A stretch of DNA of 32,259 bases from the NCBI GenBank assembly GCA_013285595.1, contig JABDHF010000027.1, positions 1 through 32,259 of the forward strand, read 5' to 3'. This DNA comes from Bacteroidota bacterium. GTDB lineage: Bacteria; Bacteroidota; Bacteroidia; Chitinophagales; Chitinophagaceae. Made by a program: the position numbers and the translations under genes. This document shows, in pieces, positions 8,927 through 15,848 of the stretch. Position 1 is the stretch's first letter. Each line of letters begins with the position of its first letter. A model generated the notes under the pieces. The model worked only from the letters and a program-made list of their open reading frames with translations, was not told the origin of the DNA and ran no database searches.

Positions 8927-8934
8927 CAAAACTA
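8927..8934 (-). promoter_or_regulatory. Candidate -7 element of the MBL hydrolase gene
   Basis: On the minus strand TAGTTTTG fits TAnnTTTG and lies about 65 nt before the start codon. There is no clear TTG partner, so support is modest. Confidence 0.3.
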
Positions 8935-8999
8935 AAAAGAATCGCGGTTCGTAGATGTGGTATGGTTTTATTACATTTAATTATAAAATTTAAATTGTT

Positions 9000-9689
9000 T
9001 TGAAAAACATTATTAAGGTCTCCTTATTCATTTTATCTTTTATGACGTTGCTTGATTTTATCGGATGCATCTCCTATAAAAAGACCCCAAGAAAAGACCT
9101 GGTAATAGCGAGTTATGTTAAGCCTCTCGATGTGATCATAGTGCCTGGCATACCTTTTAAAAACAACAAATGGGATTCCATTATGAAGGCACGCGTAATA
9201 TGGTCGTACATCCTTTACAAAAATGGTTATGCTAAAAATATTATCTATTCCGGCAGCTCTGTTTACAGCCCCTATTTTGAAGGGATGATCATGGCGCTAT
9301 ATGCCGAGCAATTAGGCATCCCAAAGTCTCATATATTTTACGAAACAAAAGCACGGCACAGCACCGAGAATGTATATTTCTCGTACCTGCTGGCGAGGGA
9401 ACGTGGCTTCAGATCTATAGGCCTGGCCACAGACCCCTTTCAATCAGCCTTGCTAAAGAGCTTTACCCGCAAGCGCTTTGAAACACACATTTATCATCTT
9501 CCTTTCGTTACTGATTCACTAAAGAAGTATAATTACCTAGCTCCTGTAATAGACCCTACCTCGGCCAAAGCAGCTGCTGATTTTATTTCCATTACAGACA
9601 ACGAATCGTTCTGGCAACGCGTCAGAGGTACGCTGGGCAAGAATATCGACTGGAGCTGCTACCCGCATCACCGGCTTGGGAAATTATGA
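9000..9689 (+). CDS. YdcF/ElyC/SanA family (DUF218) envelope protein
   Basis: This 229-residue protein starts at TTG 9000; the next Met is inside the hydrophobic segment, so the TTG is needed for a complete signal or anchor (residues 5-22). C23 after FIG could be a lipobox cysteine, although Phe at -3 is unusual. The DUF218 core is clear: DVIIVPGIPF at 44-53, a mid-domain IIYSGSS, GIPKSHIFYE with E115, STEN at 121-124 and LATDPFQSALL at 142-152. Relatives are periplasmic or membrane-bound and have been linked to envelope integrity and undecaprenyl-lipid metabolism. The specific reaction is unknown. It begins about 110 nt downstream of, and divergent from, the MBL hydrolase promoter. Confidence 0.85.
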   Translation: MKNIIKVSLFILSFMTLLDFIGCISYKKTPRKDLVIASYVKPLDVIIVPGIPFKNNKWDSIMKARVIWSYILYKNGYAKNIIYSGSSVYSPYFEGMIMALYAEQLGIPKSHIFYETKARHSTENVYFSYLLARERGFRSIGLATDPFQSALLKSFTRKRFETHIYHLPFVTDSLKKYNYLAPVIDPTSAKAAADFISITDNESFWQRVRGTLGKNIDWSCYPHHRLGKL

Positions 9690-9777
9690 TCTTAGCTTCC
9701 GTGGCCACTGTTGCCCTATTGGGATATTCTATAGCGTTCACGGCATAACTTTTGTACATTTCAGAGAAACATGCAAT

Positions 9778-10254
9778 ATGGAAAAGCAAGATAAAAAAGA
9801 ACAGTATCCCGGCTACCCTCACTATCCCGCCAGTGAAGACATAACACAACACGGAAACAACAATGGTTCCGGGCCGTTAGCTGAAGATATTATATCAAGG
9901 GTAAACGAAGTCGACCAACTCAACAACACAGATGCAGATACCCGTTTCGTATCAGGCACAGATGCTGATGTGACCAACGAAGACCTAAGAATACTTGATG
10001 CAGCCGAACAAAATATGGACACTACCGATAGCGTAAACCTGCAACACGCTTCGCTTGACAGTGTAGACGAAGACGGTGATCCGCTCAACGAAGAAAGCAG
10101 CCTTAATGAAGATATGACTGGTGAAGACCTGGACATACCTGGCAGCGGTGATGATGATGCTGACGAACGGATAGGTGAGGAAGACGAAGAAAATAATTAC
10201 TATAGCCTTGGCGGCGACCTCCACGAGTCGCAGGAAGAAAATAAAGGCGAGTAG
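9778..10254 (+). CDS. Small acidic conserved hypothetical protein
   Basis: I chose ATG 9778, giving 158 residues; an in-frame TTG at 9676 overlaps the preceding gene and would add an unrelated tail. The protein is very acidic, hydrophilic and probably largely disordered. It begins with KEQYPGYPHYPASEDI and ends with a segment including DLDIPGSGDDDADE, IGEEDEENNYYSLGGD and the C-terminus NKGE. From memory the tail EDEENNYYSLGGD recurs in Bacteroidota hypothetical proteins, which supports this as a real gene, but no function is known to me. There is no signal peptide, Cys or TM segment. It is convergent with the MFS gene, with 2 nt between stop codons. Confidence 0.75.
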   Translation: MEKQDKKEQYPGYPHYPASEDITQHGNNNGSGPLAEDIISRVNEVDQLNNTDADTRFVSGTDADVTNEDLRILDAAEQNMDTTDSVNLQHASLDSVDEDGDPLNEESSLNEDMTGEDLDIPGSGDDDADERIGEEDEENNYYSLGGDLHESQEENKGE

Positions 10255-10256
10255 CC

Positions 10257-11438
10257 TTATTTGGCAATAGCCTTATGCAATGCTGATAGCTTTTTGTGAT
10301 ACACTATGTATATACACAGAGCTATCAGCATTAGTGAGGCCCCGCCAGCACAAAACGCGCTCCAGCCGTTTACACTCCACAGCCACAAGCCCATAGCCGA
10401 CCCAAGCGCAGTACCGGTAAAAGACGCGGTCATGTAAATAGTATTGAGCCTGTTCCGCGCCGAAGGGATGAGCGCGTACACTCTTGTTTGGTTGGATATA
10501 TGCACGGCCTGCAAGCCAAAATCCAGTATTATTATCCCTGCTATAATTCCCACAAGCGAATTACTGAACAGGTAGAATATGATAAATGATACCAGTATCA
10601 TAGTTATGCCCACAAGTATCATGTCCCGCGGGTTACCTTTATCCCCTAGCCTGCCTGCCAGTGGCGCAGCTAGTGCGCCCGCTGCTCCTGCCAGCCCAAA
10701 TAAACCTATCTGGCCGCTGTTAAAATGAAAAGGCGCGCCAGAAAGGTACAATACCATAGTAGCCCAAAAGGCGCCAAACGTACCAAAAGCAAGTGCATTG
10801 ATCATACAGGCTTCCTGCAATACTGGTTGTGGCAGCAATGACCCCAAAGACCGCATCAGTTCACCATAGTTACCCTTAAAATCAGGCTTGCTCTTCGGGA
10901 ACCGCACAGCCATTATTATAAACATCAGCCCGCATATCACCGCCGCTATCCAGTACATAGCCCGCCAGCCATATTGTACCCCTATAAGCCCCGCCACAGT
11001 TCGCGACAGCAATATACCCAGCAACAAGCCACTCATAATAGTACCTATTACCTTACCCCTGTTCTCAGATGTGGTAAAGTGCGCTGCCAGCGGCAATATA
11101 AGCTGGGGTATTATAGTGGTAAACCCAATAAAAAAGCTCATCACTTCCAGCACAACAAACGATGGCGATAATGCCGCCCCGATCAAAAACAGTACAATAA
11201 AAGCATTGACAACCAATATCTGCTTCTTACGTTCCACCAGGTCGCCCAGCGGCACCAGGAACAGCAGCCCGGTAGCATAACCTGCCTGGGTAATGTAGTT
11301 GAGCTTTCCTGCTATATGGGTGTCTATTTTAAAATCGCGGGCTATCAGTATTACAAGCGGCTGGCAGTAGTATAAATTAGCCACGATAAGCCCTGTACAA
11401 AACGCCATGATGGCAATATCCGTTTTTTTCAAAACCAT
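10257..11438 (-). CDS. MFS transporter (drug/metabolite efflux type)
   Basis: This 393-residue protein has about 12 TM segments in two halves. The start ATG at 11438 gives an N-terminus of MVLKKTDIAIMAFCTGLIVANLYY; a GTG at 11465 would only add nine residues. GLIVANLYYCQPL in TM1 and PLGDLVERKKQ after TM2 (the MFS motif-A position) are characteristic. The second-half equivalent GRLGDKGNPRD confirms the two-fold MFS repeat. Motif-A-bearing proteins of this type are proton-driven exporters of small molecules. The substrate cannot be inferred. It sits in the same direction as the amino-acid permease upstream, but there are 86 nt between them and a separate promoter candidate, so co-transcription is uncertain. 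Confidence 0.88.
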   Translation of the reverse strand: MVLKKTDIAIMAFCTGLIVANLYYCQPLVILIARDFKIDTHIAGKLNYITQAGYATGLLFLVPLGDLVERKKQILVVNAFIVLFLIGAALSPSFVVLEVMSFFIGFTTIIPQLILPLAAHFTTSENRGKVIGTIMSGLLLGILLSRTVAGLIGVQYGWRAMYWIAAVICGLMFIIMAVRFPKSKPDFKGNYGELMRSLGSLLPQPVLQEACMINALAFGTFGAFWATMVLYLSGAPFHFNSGQIGLFGLAGAAGALAAPLAGRLGDKGNPRDMILVGITMILVSFIIFYLFSNSLVGIIAGIIILDFGLQAVHISNQTRVYALIPSARNRLNTIYMTASFTGTALGSAMGLWLWSVNGWSAFCAGGASLMLIALCIYIVYHKKLSALHKAIAK

Positions 11439-11441
11439 GTG

Positions 11442-11449
11442 CAAAAGTA
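11442..11449 (-). promoter_or_regulatory. TAnnTTTG match abutting the MFS start codon
   Basis: TACTTTTG on the minus strand ends 3 nt before the chosen ATG (11438). It could give a leaderless transcript. No TTG lies at the right distance, so it may be chance. Confidence 0.25.
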
Positions 11450-11524
11450 ACTGGTGAGCGCTCACATTACTTTATATCAGCGGGAAATTCAGGATTTTTA
11501 ACGTTCGGAACTCTAGGGTATTTT

Positions 11525-13231
11525 CTATGGCCGGGTCTTTGCAGCAAGCTTACTATGCTTATGCCCATATACAAAGTAAAGTATAAGCCCCACCACCAGC
11601 CATATCAAAAATCGCTCCCAGTTCGTCGTCCCCGATTCTGAAAGCAGGTAGGTGCAACACAGAAAGCCAAGTACCGGTATCAGCGAATAGTTTTTAATGA
11701 ACGACAATATAGTAGTCACTACAAATGTGATTCCAAATAGATAGAAAGGCACTCTTGTGCGTATCAGATCCCATGTTACCGGGCCTTTAGCATCCGCAAA
11801 GCTCAGGTAACCCATTAAGCCGCCTTTGTAATAAACCTGGAATAACACTATAGACAGGATAAACATAGCTGGTACTATCCATTTGCCATTTACGTAAGGC
11901 GTCTTAAACTTGCTTTGTAACCTGTTTGGGTCGTTTTGCAACTTCAGTATACCACCGCACACAAGCACAAAGGCAAACAATGTACCCACACTCGTCAGGT
12001 CTACCACCACGCTAAGGTTCAGGAACAGTGCAGGTATACCCACTATCAGCCCGGTAAGTATGGTGGAGAATGATGGTGTTTTGTACTTAGGGTGCAGCTT
12101 TGCAAATATTGGCGGCAGCAGCCCGTCCCGGCTCATGCTCATCCATATACGTGGCTGCCCCAGCTGGAACACCAGCAACACACTGGCAGTAGCTATTACT
12201 GCACTGATAGATATAATGCCCGCTATCCAGTTAGCCCATTTGCTGTTCATGGTGCTGAATACATAAGCCAGTGGGTCGCCCACATTCAGGTTCTTATAGC
12301 TGGTCATGCCCGTTAGCACAAGTGCCACCAGTATATATACCACCGTGCAGATGATCAGCGAGTTAAACATGGCTTTGGGTAGATCGCGTTGCGGGTTCCT
12401 ACACTCTTCAGCTGTCGTAGATATAGCGTCAAACCCTATGTAGGAGAAAAACACGGCCGATGTCCCCGTCAGCACGCCACCTATTCCATTGGGGAGGAAG
12501 GGCGTCCAGTTGCTAGTATTTACATAAAAGCACCCCGCTATCATTACCAGCAGTATGATCGCCATTTTAAGCATCACCATGATGTTGGTACTACGCCGCG
12601 ATTCCTTAATGCCTATATAAATGACCCATGTAATAACGACCGTAATAAGAAAAGCCGGCAGGTTGCAGATAAACCTGAAGTTGCCAAATACCGGTGCATT
12701 AGCCCACGCCAGCTTTGCCGCATTGGTTAGCCCATCCTTTGCCGTCCAGTAGTCGGTCGCCAGGTACGCCGGTATATGGGCATGGAAATTCCCTATTTGT
12801 ATGCTATTGACCAGCGATGTAAAATAATCGCTCCACGATATGGCCACGGCTATATTACCTATAGCATATTCCATCAGCAGGTCCCATCCTATTATCCATG
12901 CAATCAATTCCCCAAAAGCTACATAGCTATACGTATAGGCGCTCCCCGATACCGGCACCATACTAGCAAATTCCGCATAGCATATAGCCGAAAACCCACA
13001 AGCAACAGATATAAAAAGAAATAATAAAATGATACCCGGCCCGCCATCAAAGCTTGCCTTGCCAATAGTAGAAAAGATACCGGCGCCCACTATGGCTGCT
13101 ATCCCCATAAAGGTCAGGTCACGCACCGTCAGCACTTTTTGCATACTGCTGCCATGCCCGTCTATAAGCCCCTCGGCTACCTCTTTATTTATATGGTCCA
13201 GCGTCTTCTTTCGGAAAAGGTCTTGCTTCAT
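11525..13231 (-). CDS. APC-superfamily amino-acid permease (cationic amino-acid transporter type)
   Basis: This 568-residue protein has about 13-14 predicted TM segments. After an N-terminal segment starting MKQDLFRKKTLDHI, the hallmark GIAAIVGAGIFSTIG forms the substrate-binding unwound TM1, and YAEFASMVPVSGSAYTY forms TM2-3. FSYIGFDAISTTAEE in TM6 is typical of the CAT/YfnA branch. The proteins import amino acids with protons or exchange them. The N-terminus before TM1 resembles that of bacterial CAT homologues. A TACATTTG element lies 8 nt upstream of the ATG. It is divergent from nusB across 170 bp. Confidence 0.92.
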   Translation of the reverse strand: MKQDLFRKKTLDHINKEVAEGLIDGHGSSMQKVLTVRDLTFMGIAAIVGAGIFSTIGKASFDGGPGIILLFLFISVACGFSAICYAEFASMVPVSGSAYTYSYVAFGELIAWIIGWDLLMEYAIGNIAVAISWSDYFTSLVNSIQIGNFHAHIPAYLATDYWTAKDGLTNAAKLAWANAPVFGNFRFICNLPAFLITVVITWVIYIGIKESRRSTNIMVMLKMAIILLVMIAGCFYVNTSNWTPFLPNGIGGVLTGTSAVFFSYIGFDAISTTAEECRNPQRDLPKAMFNSLIICTVVYILVALVLTGMTSYKNLNVGDPLAYVFSTMNSKWANWIAGIISISAVIATASVLLVFQLGQPRIWMSMSRDGLLPPIFAKLHPKYKTPSFSTILTGLIVGIPALFLNLSVVVDLTSVGTLFAFVLVCGGILKLQNDPNRLQSKFKTPYVNGKWIVPAMFILSIVLFQVYYKGGLMGYLSFADAKGPVTWDLIRTRVPFYLFGITFVVTTILSFIKNYSLIPVLGFLCCTYLLSESGTTNWERFLIWLVVGLILYFVYGHKHSKLAAKTRP

Positions 13232-13239
13232 TATGTCCT

Positions 13240-13247
13240 CAAATGTA
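13240..13247 (-). promoter_or_regulatory. Candidate -7 element of the amino-acid permease gene
   Basis: TACATTTG on the minus strand, identical to the mutS element, ends 8 nt before the ATG. The upstream TTG is not evident. Confidence 0.4.
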
Positions 13248-13342
13248 ATATTCCCAATGCATTTTTATAGGGGTAGTGTCTTTCAAAACCAAAATCGAAA
13301 AATATCGGTATAGTTCTTCCCTCTTTGATAATTCCTTAACAG

Positions 13343-13369
13343 TTGTTATCGCTGATTTCCTTACCTTTG
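13343..13369 (+). promoter_or_regulatory. Promoter of the nusB operon
   Basis: TTG (13343-13345), a 16-nt spacer and TACCTTTG (13362-13369) approximate the Bacteroidota consensus with a slightly short spacer. The leader would be about 25 nt. Confidence 0.5.
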
Positions 13370-13401
13370 CGCCTCAAAATAGGTTCTTTTCTATATAATA
13401 T

Positions 13402-14331
13402 ATGATTAGCCGAAGGAATATCCGGGTAAAAGTGATGCAAACCCTCTATACACTTGCATCGCTGGAACATGGGCCGCAGGGAAATAAAGAAGCTGCAACA
13501 AGGATACTGGATGACAAACTGGACCATGTACTCGACACTTTTACTGTTTCTGTTCTATATACATTGCGCATAGCTCAGTATGCCGAAACGGATGCCTCGC
13601 ACAGGTCATCAAAATACCTGCAAACGGCTGAAGATGTAAACGTGAATACCCACATCGCCGCCAATAGTTTTGTACAGAAAATGATGGCGAATGCCTCATT
13701 TAAAGAAAAGATCAAAAAAGAGAAACTGGAACGCTTTGTGGATGAGGAATGGGTGAAAAAGATATTCCTTCTTTTGGCTAAAAGCGAAGAGTATGCCAAA
13801 TATATAACCGCTAAAACCCACACTCCGGCAGAAGAAAAGGAGATCATCCAGTACATCTGGGAAAAGCAGATGCTCGAAAATGAAGGACTGGTAAGCCACT
13901 TTACCGATGAGCTGCCGGGTTGGGAAGACGATGCAGAACTGATCACTATGCTCATGCAGAACTTCTTCAAAGGCACATCTAAGGTGAACTTTCTCAATCT
14001 ACTATCGGGCGAGAAGAAGGAATACGCTCACGATCTGTTGCAGGCAGTAATAGATAAAGACGCCTACTGCATGGAGCTTATAGAGCCTAAACTCAACAAC
14101 TGGGACAAAGAGCGCGTAGCGCTTATAGACCTTTTGCTGTTGCGTATGGGTGTATGCGAGTTTATATACTTCCCTACCATTCCCACGAAGGTGACCATCA
14201 ACGAATATATAGACATAGCCAAGCAATATAGCACGCCGCAAAGCGGCCAGTTTGTAAACGGGGTGTTGGATAATATTCTAAAAGACCTGGTAAAAGAAAA
14301 TAAAATAAAGAAGCAGGACCGGGCTTCTTAA
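13402..14331 (+). CDS. nusB: Transcription antitermination factor NusB
   Basis: This 309-residue protein is roughly twice the length of E. coli NusB, as is usual in Bacteroidota. It starts ISRRNIRVKVMQTLYTL, the typical N-terminal RNA-binding helix with Arg residues. The C-terminal third has WDKERVALIDLLLLRMGVCEFIYFPTIPTKVTINEYIDIAKQYSTPQSGQFVNGVLDNI, all NusB landmarks. A charged helical insertion lies between. NusB with S10/NusE binds boxA RNA to prevent early termination in rRNA operons. It is the first gene of a four-gene co-directional group (gaps 13, 43 and 10 nt). Confidence 0.95.
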   Translation: MISRRNIRVKVMQTLYTLASLEHGPQGNKEAATRILDDKLDHVLDTFTVSVLYTLRIAQYAETDASHRSSKYLQTAEDVNVNTHIAANSFVQKMMANASFKEKIKKEKLERFVDEEWVKKIFLLLAKSEEYAKYITAKTHTPAEEKEIIQYIWEKQMLENEGLVSHFTDELPGWEDDAELITMLMQNFFKGTSKVNFLNLLSGEKKEYAHDLLQAVIDKDAYCMELIEPKLNNWDKERVALIDLLLLRMGVCEFIYFPTIPTKVTINEYIDIAKQYSTPQSGQFVNGVLDNILKDLVKENKIKKQDRAS

Positions 14332-14344
14332 AAGAAGATATAGT

Positions 14345-14812
14345 ATGAAACGTCTCTTAGTTCTCTCATTTCTTGCATTTGCAGCCTGCAACAACGGCAA
14401 TAATATGGGCAATGCCGGCAAAGACAAGCTGCCGGTAAGCCTTGTAAATAACCCCAGGACCGCCGACGGTATGAATAACGAGGCCGCGGCCCTGAAGCCT
14501 ACTATGGATTTTAAAGACACGCTGCATAATTTCGGCCCCATGCACGAAGATGAGAAGGTGGAGTACGAATTTGCCTTTACCAACAATGGCAAAGGGCCGC
14601 TTATCATTAGCTCTGCTTACGGATCATGCGGCTGCACAGTGCCTGATTACCCGCACGATGCCATTGCCCCGGGTAAAAGTGGCATAATGAAAGTCACCTT
14701 TAACTCCGCCGGCAAATCAGGCCACCAGGAAAAATCCGTAACCATTCATACCAATACAATACGTAGCCTGCATATGCTCTATATAAAAGCCGATGTGGAC
14801 GCAAAGAAATAG
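14345..14812 (+). CDS. DUF1573-domain lipoprotein
   Basis: This 155-residue protein has a short signal peptide ending in FAAC, so C15 is the probable lipidation site. An Asn/Gly-rich linker follows. The DUF1573 Ig-like domain spans about residues 52-152, including MDFKDTLHNFGPM, the hallmark SAYGSCGCTVPDYP (C95, C97) and APGKSGIMKVTFNS. The protein is predicted to sit on the periplasmic side of a membrane. Function is unknown for the family, which is abundant in Bacteroidota. Its constant place between nusB and yajC suggests shared expression and not necessarily a shared process. Confidence 0.9.
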   Translation: MKRLLVLSFLAFAACNNGNNMGNAGKDKLPVSLVNNPRTADGMNNEAAALKPTMDFKDTLHNFGPMHEDEKVEYEFAFTNNGKGPLIISSAYGSCGCTVPDYPHDAIAPGKSGIMKVTFNSAGKSGHQEKSVTIHTNTIRSLHMLYIKADVDAKK

Positions 14813-14855
14813 CAACAAAACAGCAAATAATTTTTCATCATAACAATTAAATAAA

Positions 14856-15233
14856 ATGCACTTCACTTTAGCAACAGTATTATTACAAGCGGCAGCAGGC
14901 CCTGCTGGTGGCGGAATGACGCCTATCTTCCTGATGGTAGGCATGTTTGTGGTCATGTATTTCTTCATGATACGCCCTCAGGCAAAAAAAGCAAAAGAGC
15001 AAAAGAAATTTGCCGACAGTATGAACGTTGGTGAGCAGGTGGTAACTACAGCAGGCATTCACGGCCGCATCAATAAATCAAACGACGACGGCACGCTGCA
15101 AATAGAAATAAGCCGCAGCACATTCATGACCATAGAGCGCTCAGCAGTATCTATGGAAATGACCGCCGCTTACCGCAAAAAAGCAGATGCAGCAGCAGGT
15201 GTTACTACAACTACTGCTACAGTAGCAAAATAA
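14856..15233 (+). CDS. yajC: Preprotein translocase subunit YajC
   Basis: This 125-residue protein has a single N-terminal TM segment (IFLMVGMFVVMYFFMI, about residues 24-40) followed at once by RPQAKKAKEQKKF. The soluble domain then carries VGEQVVTTAGIHGRI, the standard YajC signature. The C-terminal tail is Ala/Thr-rich. YajC associates with SecDF and the SecYEG translocon in the inner membrane. The 43-nt leader after the DUF1573 gene is AT-rich and lacks a Shine-Dalgarno sequence, as is usual in this phylum. Confidence 0.95.
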   Translation: MHFTLATVLLQAAAGPAGGGMTPIFLMVGMFVVMYFFMIRPQAKKAKEQKKFADSMNVGEQVVTTAGIHGRINKSNDDGTLQIEISRSTFMTIERSAVSMEMTAAYRKKADAAAGVTTTTATVAK

Positions 15234-15243
15234 ATTCCATCTT

Positions 15244-15846
15244 ATGCTGAAAGTAGGCGTTACCGGGGGCATTGGTTCGGGTAAGTCAGTAGTATGCCAG
15301 GTGTTCAACACACTTGGCATACCTGTATTTAATGCAGACGATACAGCCCGCTACCTTATGGAAAATGACGCAGAACTGAAGCAGGCTATCTGCAACCTCC
15401 TTGGCGATGACGTATATACAAACAACAAGCTAAACAGGGCAAAGGTATCTGCCAAAGTATTCAGCGACCGGGAGAAACTCCTACAGCTAAACGCCCTCGT
15501 CCACCCCGTTACCATCAGCTATTCCAATAACTGGTTCCAGTCGCAGGATGCAGCTTATGTAATAAAAGAAGCCGCCATACTCTTTGAAAGCGGCAGCTAT
15601 AAAGATATGGATGTAACCATAGGCGTGTTTGCCCCCAAAGAGTTGCGCATAGCGCGCGTCATACAGCGCAGCAAGCTCACCCGCGACCAGGTACTAGCCG
15701 TCATGGGCCGCCAGATGGACGAAAGCGAAAAAATGAAACGCTGCGATCACGTCATCATCAACGACGATGTGACAGCGGTACTCCCACAGGTGTTGGAATT
15801 ACATGAAATGCTGTTGAAGATGGCATCAGTGCCTTCCGTAATATAG
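15244..15846 (+). CDS. coaE: Dephospho-CoA kinase
   Basis: This 200-residue cytosolic enzyme phosphorylates the 3'-hydroxyl of dephospho-CoA, the final step of CoA synthesis. The P-loop GVTGGIGSGKS occupies residues 5-15. FNADDTARYLM (the CoA-binding Asp region), LVHPVTI and IKEAAILFESGSYKDMD follow, then the lid segment RSKLTRDQVLAVMGRQM. Length and order are normal. It closes the nusB group and is convergent with ccmF, with only 2 nt between stop codons. Confidence 0.96.
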   Translation: MLKVGVTGGIGSGKSVVCQVFNTLGIPVFNADDTARYLMENDAELKQAICNLLGDDVYTNNKLNRAKVSAKVFSDREKLLQLNALVHPVTISYSNNWFQSQDAAYVIKEAAILFESGSYKDMDVTIGVFAPKELRIARVIQRSKLTRDQVLAVMGRQMDESEKMKRCDHVIINDDVTAVLPQVLELHEMLLKMASVPSVI

Positions 15847-15848
15847 GA

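Noticed and set aside
9676-9777. TTG start extending the acidic protein to 192 residues
   Set aside because: The extension overlaps the YdcF gene end and reads as unrelated sequence; ATG 9778 opens directly into the conserved-looking part.
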